Positions 11,514 to 20,352 of a stretch of 64,000 nucleotides of DNA are shown here, piece by piece. Positions within the stretch are counted from its first letter, which is position 1; every line of letters starts with the position of its first letter. This stretch comes from Odiellus spinosus (taxonomy: Eukaryota; Arthropoda; Arachnida; Opiliones; Phalangiidae), in NCBI GenBank assembly GCA_963920705.1, contig OY987239.1, positions 11,953,004 to 12,017,003 on the forward strand, written 5' to 3'. Made by a program: the position numbers and the translations under genes. The notes under the pieces are model-generated. The model saw only the letters and a list, made by a program, of their open reading frames with translations, did not search any database and was not told the DNA's origin.

Positions 11514-12130
11514 AATAGGTAAATATATAAAAAGCTCAGTTCGGCTTGATCAACTTGTTAGTTTAGCGGCCGCGTCACTGTAGACGTCACTCTTGACCTA
11601 GAGTTCCGGATGTATAAAGAGCGCAGGCGAGAGAAAGCAGCCGTTCAGCTTGAGAGTAAAACCAGAAGCCGATGAAACCCTCCTTTGAAGTCTACTACTC
11701 TAATGTTCGATATAGGGCTCCTCTGTATGGGTAAAATTCACAATTTTCCGAGATCGGAGGGGTCCTACTTCATACCCCCCTGTCTACGGAAAATTGGAAA
11801 TTCTCTCTCTCCACAAACGACGACGTTTTTTTTGACGAACTCCGAGGCTGCTAGAGATATTCGGTGGACGAACTCCCGCTCCGAAAATATCTACCGTTAG
11901 GTGGCGTACGTATCGCGCTTTTTGAAACTAACCCATACAGAGAGGGGTAGACAAGACCAGGGAGTAATAGACTTCAAAGGAGGGTTTCATCGGCTTCTGG
12001 TAAAACTAGAGATCTTAAGAATTTTGTCATTCTGACTGCGAGGCGCCGTCTTTCTGTACAAGAAACGTCACGGGTGACGTCGACGCTCAACTAACGAAAA
12101 AGGACTCCTCCCTTTCATATATTTACCCAT
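11514..12130. mobile_element. Inverted-repeat element with MITE A3 nested inside
   Basis: The left arm from about 11514 (TAGGTAAATATATAAAAAG, then TTGTTAGTTTAGCGGCCGCG and GACGTCACTCTTG) is matched in inverse orientation by the right arm ending about 12130 (ATATATTTACCC, with CAAGAAACGTCACGGGTGAC and CAACTAACGA). MITE A3 sits between them. The arms hold several TGACGTCA-like palindromes. Confidence 0.6.
11663..11999. mobile_element. MITE family A, copy 3
   Basis: A 337-bp copy with a perfect 7-bp duplication, GTAAAAC, at 11656-11662 and 12000-12006. It is nested in the inverted-repeat element at 11514-12130. Confidence 0.95.
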
Positions 12131-12311
12131 TCTTTTCTGGTTTTACAGCACCTTTACATATATTTTCTAGTGATTATGTTGCAATGTATCCTTGATTTCC
12201 GTGGAACCTTTGGGGCAAGTGTTCAAACAATGGAGAATTTTTTATTTCCTACAGGTCGTTAAATTTCGTAGTCATAAGAGCGATTGTGGTTAAACTAAAC
12301 GTTGGTTAACG

Positions 12312-14663
12312 ATGAAGTTAAGTTCATTTATAAGTATTGCTTTTGTATTTTTATCAATATCGATTATCGATGCTAGAGGAAAAGGAAAAGGAAATGGCGA
12401 ACATTTCAAAAAAATGCAAAACTGGCATGTGCTGAACATAATCACCTACGCCATTATTTGTGGTAAGTGTGTAAGCCAGACAACAAGGGACTCTTTTAAC
12501 GATTCCCTAACCCTAATCTTTAAATATGTCTAATCCATGCCCCGAAATCAATTTTTAACTCAAATGGAAAATAGGCTTAGCAAGAATTCATCGGGAGATG
12601 TATATTTCAACGTTAAACAGTCTTTGGCCAATGAGAAGTTGCGCGCGACTCTTATGATAACGTTTCGCTAAAGTCGTGTGAACAGAAATTACAGAATTAA
12701 TTTAGACTCCATTGACAAACCTTTAGCGATTTATAGAATTTTTTTATTAAATCATAGTGTTTTTGTGAACATGTTACCGAAAAACTAAAGCCCGAAAAAA
12801 TAAATTATTTTCACTATTTGAATCTAGAATAATTAGAGTATGTCATGAATTAATTGTTCAACTTAAATTCTAAACGCAAATTAAAATACTAATAGTTAAA
12901 CTTAAGATTATTTTAATTTTAACTACTTCATTCACCCTTTAACTAATCTAAACTGATCGCATTTCACCACCAATATCACGCTATTTCAGATGATAAAGAA
13001 CTAACAAGCTGTACAAATACCATGACTCCTGTGAGTAATTTCAGAAGCCGATGAAACCCTCCTTTGAAGTCTATTACTCCCGGGTCTTGTCTACCCCTCT
13101 CTGTATGGGTTAGTTTCAAAAAGGGCGATTCGTACGCCTCCTAACGGTAGATATTTTCGGAACGGGAGTTCGTCGAGCGAATATCTCTAGCAGCCTCGGA
13201 GTTCGTCAAAAAAACGTCGTCGTTTGTGGAGAGAGATAATTTCCAATTTTCCGTAGACAGGGGGGGATGAAGTAGGACCCCTCCGATCTCGTAAAATTGG
13301 GAATTTTACCCATACAGAGAGGAGCCCTATATCGAACATTAGAGTAGTAGACTTCAAAGGAGGGTTTCATCGGCTTCTGGTATTTTTAACAATCATTAAT
13401 GAATGTAATTAAAATATTAAAGGGAGAATGAAACTTTTTTCTTTTTGATATTTAGTTCGGTAACGTGGCAGAGGCAATTAAAACCGTTCAAATTCCTGAT
13501 GATTTAAAAAGTATGGTTTGCATGAGTAAAGAAGTAAGCGACTTTAACTATGTTTTTACACGTTAATAAGCCTTGGCGTCATTAGAATTTGATTGTCTAA
13601 AAGCTTTTATCTGACATTTCAATTCTCAAATTAACTATTTCACGCAGATGCGAACGAAACTTCGTACCTTAAGGAAAGAAGTTAACGAAAACTTCAAAAA
13701 ATATTCGGTGAATCTTTTATCTAAAATTAAGAAATCATTTAAACTTAATCTTTAATTATATTTGATTCTTTCAGCTTCAAAACCAAGAAATCAACGTAAG
13801 ATTTATTTTTCTAACATAATTAATTAATTAATTTGATTAGTCAAATTTGGGGGGTGAGCTAATTAGTGTCGTATCTTCTCCGGATAATTTCCTAGAGTGT
13901 CGAAGTTATTTTTTTCCAATAGCCCGATATGTAGTCTACAAAGCAAGCCCAATTAACCCTAATTCGAGTCAATCAAACCAGAAGTAGATGAAACCCTCCT
14001 TTGAAGTCTACTACTCTAATGCTCGATATAGCGCTCCTCTCTGTATGGGTAAAATTCACAATTTTCCGAGATCGGAGGGGTCCTACTTCATACCCCCCTG
14101 TCTACGCAAAATTGGAAATTCTCTCTCTCCACAAACGACGACGTTTTTTTGACGAACTCAAAGGCTGCTAGAGATATTCGCTGGACGAACTCCCGTTCCG
14201 AAAATATCTACCGTTAGGAGGCGTATGAATCGCGCTTTTTGAAACTAACCCATACAGAGAGGGGTAAACAAGACCAGGGAGTAATAGACTTCAAAGGAGG
14301 GTTTCATCGGCTTCTGTTCAAACTAAAGCTATGAATTTTTGAAGACACTCCTACCATAGACCAAATGAAATTACCTGAAGCATTTTGATAAACACTTTAT
14401 TTATTTATTTTTCAGCCAGAAGAATTGAAATCCGCAAAGGTAAACAAACGTCTTAAAACAAGTTATTTCTAATCCCGTTACTATAGTTTACTAATTCTTC
14501 ATTTTGCGTAATTAAGAGCTGCTTGGTTGCATTGAGAAATAAGGATAAACCGGCTGATCAGCCTAAAGAAGATCCTCAAACGCAACCTAAAGCCGATGCC
14601 CAAGAAAAAGAACTCAAAGATCCTCCAGTCGCTGTCGTGAAAGCGGAAGACAATGTCGCATAA
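12312..14663 (+). CDS. Secreted small protein, seven exons, family not recognised
   Basis: Exons 12312-12462, 12990-13030, 13456-13533, 13648-13707, 13775-13795, 14416-14439 and 14517-14663 splice at GT-AG sites into 173 residues. Intron 1 is phase 1 and the rest phase 0. Residues 1-22 form a signal peptide (MKLSSFISIAFVFLSISIID), followed by basic GKGKGNG. The mature part has four cysteines (IIC, TSC, MVC, SC), an amphipathic helix-like MRTKLRTLRKEVNENFKKYS, and a polar Pro/Lys/Asp tail ending DNVA. AATAAA follows at 14687. The layout (phase-1 intron right after a Cys, phase-0 introns, last exon starting with residue-Cys) resembles the Cys-rich genes at 17-26 kb, so it may be a distant relative. 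Two MITE A copies lie in its introns, one 11 bp past a donor. Secretion is inferred; function unknown. Confidence 0.75.
13042..13379. mobile_element. MITE family A, copy 4 (inverted), intronic
   Basis: A 338-bp copy in reverse orientation. Flanks GTAATTT (13035-13041) and GTATTTT (13380-13386) are a 7-bp duplication with one change. It starts 11 bp after the exon 2 donor of the secreted-protein gene. Confidence 0.92.
13979..14316. mobile_element. MITE family A, copy 5, intronic
   Basis: A 338-bp copy with flanks ATCAAAC (13972-13978) and TTCAAAC (14317-14323), a 7-bp duplication with one change. It lies in the intron between exons 5 and 6 of the secreted-protein gene. Its left end reads CAGAAGTAGATG. 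Confidence 0.92.
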
Positions 14664-14686
14664 GCAAACACTGAATATTATTGAAG

Positions 14687-14692
14687 AATAAA
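14687..14692 (+). terminator. Polyadenylation signal of the 12.3 kb gene
   Basis: AATAAA 24 nt after the stop codon. Confidence 0.75.
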
Positions 14693-14851
14693 ATTGCATT
14701 ATAAACAAATCTAGACAATATGTTTTATTAAAAGTAAGTTTTTCTCAATTGGCCTTGGCTACTTTTAAGACTCGGCAGACTCTCACGTGAGATACAATTT
14801 AAGCAGACGACGCTGATGAAAATAGTAAAACTTTTAAATATGTAAAGCCAT

Positions 14852-15240
14852 AAAAAGGATTAAGGTCTCGTCGAGTAGTTCAACCAGCACCTTCATCACA
14901 TCCAATCTTCGATATATACAGTCAAATACCGGTAACTATATTCTTCATCCTTAACTATAGTAAATATCTTCGCGGTGCTGGGGTAATTATCACACACGAA
15001 GTCTCTATTACCGGGTAATAGCATCAACGGTTCAAGCACTGGCAAATAACGCCGGACAACATATTGACAATCGTCTCCGACAAATGAGGTTCGATGATTA
15101 TGGACGTATGAAAGGTGGTTGAGTCGCGGACAAGGAGTCCGTCTACGACTGGTAGCGCCTGATGTTACACGCCTACAAGATCCCTTAATCCAGCTTCCCA
15201 GACGCGGGATTACAGGAGTACGCCACCACTCCCAGCGAGC
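14852..15240 (-). ncRNA. SRP (7SL) RNA gene
   Basis: Read on the minus strand, the 5' end has the Alu-domain plan of signal recognition particle RNA. Hairpin GGAGT-[GGTGGCGT]-ACTCC comes first (15231-15212 region), then the UGUAA linker, then hairpin TCCC-[GCGTCT]-GGGA. After it, GGATTAAGG (15191-15183) is perfectly complementary to CCTTAATCC (14865-14857), which immediately precedes a TTTTT Pol III terminator (14856-14852). This closes helix 5 as in 7SL. The wording GGTGGCG..CCTGTAATCCC also resembles vertebrate 7SL/Alu. A TATAAATA lies just upstream. At about 389 nt it is longer than typical 7SL, and I could not locate the conserved helix-8 motif, so the S domain is unproved. SRP RNA scaffolds the particle that targets secretory proteins to the ER. 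A 7SL-derived pseudogene is the main alternative. Confidence 0.68.
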
Positions 15241-15251
15241 GGTAATCCAGT

Positions 15252-15259
15252 TATTTATA
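15252..15259 (-). promoter_or_regulatory. TATA box of the 7SL-like Pol III gene
   Basis: TATAAATA on the minus strand, with its first base 19-30 bp from the proposed transcript start. Arthropod Pol III small-RNA genes commonly use an upstream TATA; the matching upstream proximal element was not identified. Confidence 0.5.
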
Positions 15260-15299
15260 GCATACACCAGGAAGGTATGGGTAGCAAAACAGTGTTAAT

Positions 15300-15767
15300 C
15301 TTCATTGCAAACTCCGCTTGAGTTTAGTTTTAATTGCAAAACACTAGGCGATTTTCCAAATGTTATTTCAAAAACACGCGGTTCATCGTATCGCGAGAAT
15401 TCAAACGTCGATTAAGCCTAATTTCAAATGTCAATTAAGCCTAATTTCAAACGTCAATTAAGCCTAAATTCCCCTTTTCTGAAAACCGCTGGAAATAAAC
15501 TGGGTAAAAACGCGAATTTCAAATCCTTTTTGCGAGAAAACTGTTAAATATTTTTGAATGAAGTTTTGTAAAGATGCTGTTTAGCCAATTCTACACCTAT
15601 TTTAACAGGTTTGAACTGAACTTTTAACTGTGTGTGTCCATTTAAAACGAAACAGACCAAAAACCGCTAATGCAAGATATTCATTTTATTTTTATCAAAG
15701 TTATACAAGTTGGTATAATAATGTATAGTTTAACGTTTGGACGTTATTCATAATCAAAATATTCGCT
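15300..15767. other. Intergenic, short tandem TCAATTAAGCCTAA words
   Basis: Around 15410-15470 the words GTCGATTAAGCCTAATTTCAAA and close variants (given here as 20-base or shorter core TCAATTAAGCCTAATTTCAA) recur three times. No gene was found. Confidence 0.5.
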
Positions 15768-18711
15768 CTATTTTTCGGTAATCCCAAGGCGTTCTTTGGC
15801 ACATTCCTGCGCGCGATTCGATACAAAATTACACACGATTACAATTAAAACTGTATATTAACTTTCACACTAATCACTTTGAACGTGTTTTCAAATCTGT
15901 GCAACTTTACCCGACAAAACTAACCCTTAAAAAAATCAATTATAACCAGGGACGGAAATAAGAAAATTTTCTTATTGGAAAAATGTCCAGTAACCCCCCC
16001 TTAAAAATTCAAAAGTTATCAGACTGTTAACAAAATTACCAGACAATGCTACATTTCCTGTATTAAAAAGTACTTTTTTTTTATCGGACATTTGTCCAGT
16101 GACCCCTCTTAAAAATAAAAAGTTATCGGACATTTTGGAAAATTTATCGGACAATGACCAGTGACTTGTGCTTATTTCCGTCCCTGATTATAACTGAAGC
16201 TCAGCCCATCTGAAAGGGGCATACCCAACAATATGAACCCTGAATTATAGGACAAATTTTCCAAAACGAGGCTTATGTACAGCGTAGACAATCGCTGTTG
16301 TCGTCTAGTACTCAGTCTCTAGTTGTTTTACGCGAAAGAAAGTGTAGAGAGAATGACCACCTTTCTCCGCAAAAGTTTTTAATATTAGAATATCGGGAGT
16401 AATCTTTGTAATTATTTCTTTAGAACAAAATGAAACGGATTAAGTTTTTGTGCGAAGATAATTTTTTGGACAAGGCCCGATTTGCGTTTATCGATAATAA
16501 ATTATGCATCGAAAGTTTTCAAACTACACTTCCAATTCATCAAGATTCAAGCAGCGAAACGGAGGATTTTAATGAAGCTCAGGTAATTGAAACCTTAATT
16601 ATATTTAATTAACGAAAACTAGAAATTGGAAAAGGTAGGAAATCTGTGTCTTAGATCTGTTAAACGAAGACTGGCTTCCAGCCGGGGCAGGTCATGGTTG
16701 AATCAGTCGTTTTACTTGTTTAGAATGCAAGTTTTGGGTGTTTTTGATACAAAAGTGCTTAATCCAAATGGATTAAGAATGATTTCAAAGTAATTAGTGT
16801 GAGAAGGACTTTAAAGTATAAAACCTAAAGCTGTGAAAGATACAAACCTCGGCTCTTTTACCAGATTCTTCAATCAAAGGAGCCTAGAATTAATATTCAA
16901 ATTAATTATTGTAACCCGTTATAATTGGGCATTCGTATCCCAAAAAAGAGATATTAATATTTAGGTTGCGGTAGTAATAAGAGTCTGACCAATTTCCCCA
17001 AGGTTGCGCTTAATTAAGTTGATTTTATCTGCGTCTTTAATTCCAAGATTCTAAAGATTAGGGGGTCTATTGTTTAATCTCCTTCTGGGAACACGAAGGC
17101 CGCTGTAATATTAGATTTTTAGATATGATTATAGTACTAGATCAAAAGGATATTAGGCTAGGCCTAATTTTAACCCTCTCTATCGAATGGTGTACTTTTT
17201 TTTGTTCTAAAATGATTTTTTGACCTAATTACCACGTACTATAATCATACATTAGTTATTCTTACGTTTTCCATTATGTAAAGCAAGTGATTCTCAAAAC
17301 ACGATGATGACTTTATCAAAATACAATTATCATAAGCATTAGTTTCTTACAATAAAAGTGGATATTAGAGATTATCCCCTACTTACCCGTGGTAGATCAT
17401 CGGGATCATCGTTACAAAGTCGAATCATGAATTCTTCGAGAGTTATTGGTATACCCGCGCTTTCCGAAGCACATTCCGTTACGATTTCTATGATCTAAAA
17501 AAATTACTTCATTTAAACAAGCTCCAACGAGTATTTCAGGGTTAATTCTAGGTTACTATTTCCTCCAAATGTTACTGTTATTGTAATTTGGTTACTAAAA
17601 GTTACTGTTTATTCTTGTGGAAAACTGATTTAAAATAAAACAGTTCTCGTTGGAGCTCGTCTAATTGCATCCCCCTTAATTGTAGTGATACTTTGACTTA
17701 CTCGGGCTGGCATGTGTTGGCGCTGACAAGCGGTGACAATTGGGACAGCGTCAGGGTTATTACGAATTTCACCTAAATTATTTCAAATATAATAATTTTC
17801 TACATACATTATTTAAACTAAGTCGACACTGAATGGGAAAAATGACCCAAAAGGTCAGGGAATTTGAAATTTAACACAAAAAGGTCAGAGAAAAATTAGG
17901 GAATTTGGAAATTGGCCCAAAAGGTCAGGGAGAAGTTAGGAAATTTTGAAATTTTACCCAAAAGGTCAGGGAATTTGTAAATTGGCCAAAAAGTTTAGAG
18001 AAAAGTCAGGGAATTTGGAAATTCCCCCAAAAGTTCAGAGAAAAGTTAGGGAATTTGGAAATTGGCTCAAAAGGTCTTGGAAAAGTCAGGGAATTTGGAA
18101 ATTATCCCAAAAATTCAGGGAATTTGGAAATTTTACCCAAAAGGTCAGGGAATTTGTAAATTTACCAAAAAGTTCAGGGAAAAGTCAGGGAATTTGGAAA
18201 TTGGCTCAAAGGTCAGGGAAAAGTTAGGGAATTTGGAAATTACCCCAAAAGTTCAGAGAAAAGTTAGGGAATTTGGAAATTCCCCCTAAAGGTCAGAGAA
18301 AAGTCGGGGAATTTGGGAATTGACCCAAAAGGTCATTGAAAAATCAGTGAATTTAAAAATTCCCCCAAAAGTTCAGGTAAAAGTCAGGGAATTTGAAAAA
18401 TCCCCCAAAAAGGTCCGGGGAAACCAGATAATTTGTAAATTGGCCCAAAAGGTCATGGAATTTGTAAATTCAACCCAAAAAGTGAGAGAAAAGTCAGAAA
18501 ATTTGAAAAAACCCCCAAAATGGTTAGGGTAAAGTTAGGAAAATTAAATCCCAAAAAATTTTAAATTAACCGTGTTCCCGTACAAGTATAATAATTAATA
18601 GCTTAGTTGTAAAATATCTTATAAAATATACTTACGACAATTTCTTTGGGCCTCGCACCTAAAAATAACGACAGCCGAAAACAAGGCAACAATCAAAGCG
18701 CGATACGTCAT
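15768..18711 (-). CDS. Cys-rich secreted protein, incomplete model
   Basis: Minus-strand exons: 18711-18636 (signal peptide MTYRALIVALFSAVVIFRC, then EAQRNC), 17772-17702 (71 nt, REIRNNPDAV...CQRQHMPAR) and 17494-17387 (ITLEEFMIRLCNDDPDDLPR at its end). Next comes a probable 45-nt exon 17310-17266 (SSSCFENHLLYIMEN, weak acceptor), and a last exon 15806-15768 (ECAKERLGITEK, stop TAG). The first junction is phase 1, the others phase 0. The signal exon, the 71-nt exon 2 and the last exon opening with residue-Cys match the genes at 20353 and 23765, so they are one family. One or more small exons between 15807 and 17266 may be missing. The EC...E wording recalls odorant-binding proteins, but spacing does not fit well. 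Function unknown. Confidence 0.62.
15947..16186. mobile_element. hAT-like MITE (family D), copy 1
   Basis: A 240-bp element with termini CAGGGACGGAAATAAG and CTTATTTCCGTCCCTG and a perfect 8-bp duplication, ATTATAAC (15939-15946, 16187-16194). CAGGG ends with an 8-bp target duplication are typical of hAT. Internally, TCGGACATT/TGTCCAGT words are repeated. Confidence 0.95.
16430..16582 (+). CDS. Possible first coding exon, unrecognised acidic protein
   Basis: ATG opens a 51-codon frame ending DSSSETEDFNEAQ at a GTAATT donor (16583). It starts MKRIKFLCEDNFLDKARFAF. A TCAGTCTCT initiator-like site lies about 120 bp upstream. A pyrimidine-rich acceptor at about 16724 would add only NASFGCF and a stop. 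It sits inside an intron of the minus-strand Cys-rich gene. Composition looks protein-like, but no continuation was proved; it may be a nested gene or chance. Confidence 0.3.
17840..18545. repeat. Degenerate minisatellite, GGTCAGGGAATTTGGAAATT type
   Basis: About twenty diverged units built from CAAAAGGTCAGGGA, AAAGTCAGGGA and ATTTGGAAATTCCCC lie in intron 1 of the minus-strand Cys-rich gene. Unit length varies from about 26 to 40 bp. Open frames across it (VREFGN-type repeats) are by-products. Confidence 0.92.
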
Positions 18712-19015
18712 GTTTGATTCGTGACTTAACTAATAATTGCTAATCACGAGAGTGGCTTTATATTTCGTTGGATTTAATTATAATAATATATAATAATTAT
18801 CGTTAATTAAAACGATGCTGATAGGCGAGAGGAAATGAGTTTGAAAATTATTTCTCGTTGGTTAATTAATTGAAGCAATAATTTCCTGGCGAAGGAAGTG
18901 TTTAAACGCGATATTGTATGGATTAATTAATTAGTAAGATAAGACTAATTGGCGCACGTAATCGAGTGTAATTTCCCACGGAAGGTGCTCAACAATAATT
19001 ATATTAAATGGAAAC
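18712..19015. other. Upstream region of the minus-strand Cys-rich gene
   Basis: AT-rich; TTAATTAAT words are frequent. No clear TATA-initiator pair was fixed for the gene starting at 18711. Confidence 0.4.
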
Positions 19016-19511
19016 TTAGAGCTAAAAATTTATTTTATTTTCGGATAAATTGTTCGTAACTAAAACAATGAAATTTCTATATTCGTATAATTGTTAAATG
19101 GTTTACAAAAAAGATAAGCCTTCGCCGCTTTATCTATCTACAAATTACTCGTTTTCAAACGTATAACGATGGATAATTCGCGTTTCCAGAGTCTAAAATA
19201 TAAGAAAAAAATTTCAAATTGACTTTTAATTCGAAGGATAGAAATAAAACGATAAGATTTTAAATCATCTTTTTATTCGTTATTTTTCACTAAAATAAAT
19301 TTTGAATGTTTTTTTATCCGAACGTATAACGCGGATAATATTCTAAGAAGGCCATTTTTGGATAAAAACGGATATGGATTAGGTTGTTTTACTTTATCTT
19401 GGAATAAGTTAACTCGAATGAAGTCTATTTTTAATCAAACGAATAATATACATCAGAATTTAGTAGATTTTATCCAATTAATAATTAAATTATACGAACT
19501 CCGAGCTCTTA
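19016..19511. mobile_element. Interspersed element E, copy 1
   Basis: About 495 bp, starting near TTAGAGCT and ending CCGAGCTCTTA, sharing nearly all its sequence with 24551-25083 (for example GATAAGCCTTCGCCGCTTTA and AAGAAGGCCATTTTTG). It is non-coding with short inverted ends; target duplication unclear. Confidence 0.8.
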
Positions 19512-19691
19512 TTGAAACTAGACTAGAATAATTAAGGTCGAAATGTTAACAGTTCAAAGCCCATCTGATCTCGATCAAAAAACCTTCTGTAGCTCAAAGA
19601 CCTCAATTTCAATTCGTAATAGAATATTAAATGTGCCCGCCGTGTGAAATGAAATTCCCATTATTTTCTAGAACAAGGGCTTGCGTCATAT

Positions 19692-20030
19692 CAGAAGTAG
19701 ATGAAACCCTCCTTTGAAGTCTACTACTCTAATGTTCGATATAGCGCTCCTCTCGGTATGGGTAAAATTCCCAATTTTCCGAGATCGGAGGGGTCCTACT
19801 TCATACCCCCCTGTCTACGGAAAATTGGAAATTCTCTCTCTCCACAAACGACGACGTTTTTTTTGACGAACTCCGAGGCTGCTAGATATATTCGCTCGAC
19901 GAACTCCAGCTCCGAAAATATCTACCGTTAGGAGGCGTACGAATCGCGCTTTTTGAAACTAACCCATACAGAGAGGGGTAGACAAGACCCGGGAGTAATA
20001 GACTTCAAAGGAGGATTTCATCGGCTTCTG
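19692..20030. mobile_element. MITE family A, copy 6
   Basis: A 339-bp copy, left end CAGAAGTAGATG. The flanks GTCATAT and ATATATA are not a clean duplication because the right side runs into an (AT)n tract at 20031-20044. Confidence 0.9.
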
Positions 20031-20276
20031 ATATATATATATATTGGAAGGTACCGCGGAAGGTTACAACCTAGATATTAAAGCTGTTTTGCATAAATTG
20101 GACCAATTTTAACTAAGGTCAGGCACGTACGTAGGCAAAGTACTTTTAACCAGCACAAGTTTGTTCAACCCACTTTTCCTACTCCAATTTTTAACATATT
20201 CTATTTACTAATCAATAGTGGCAAGGCTACGGCTTCTTTAAAAAGTATAAATAAATGAAACGTAGCCTGAATTTAT

Positions 20277-20311
20277 TATAAAATATTTATAATAAAGTTG
20301 TTCCAGTCAGT
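20277..20311 (+). promoter_or_regulatory. TATA box and TCAGT initiator of the 20353 gene
   Basis: TATAAAAT at 20277-20284 is followed by TCAGT at 20307-20311, with the initiator A 32 bp after the first T of the TATA box. This is the arthropod core-promoter spacing and predicts a 44-nt 5' UTR. Confidence 0.75.
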
Positions 20312-20352
20312 TGCTCTGAATTTTCAATTAAACGGATAGAATAGGGCGTACG

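Noticed and set aside
11520..11650. Promoter for the 12.3 kb gene (TATATAAAAAG, TATAAAGAG, CRE-like sites)
   Set aside because: These lie in the arm of an inverted-repeat element mirrored at 12040-12130, so they are better explained as repeat sequence.
14896..15285. Minus-strand open frame of about 130 codons
   Set aside because: It coincides with the structured 7SL-like RNA and its TATA box. The translation has no domain and starts without ATG.
17946..18532. Plus-strand frames with VREFGN-like repeats
   Set aside because: Direct translation of a degenerate minisatellite inside an intron.
15768..18711. Calling the minus-strand gene an odorant-binding protein
   Set aside because: Phrases such as ECASESAGIP look similar, but cysteine spacing does not fit and exon structure matches the local Cys-rich family instead.
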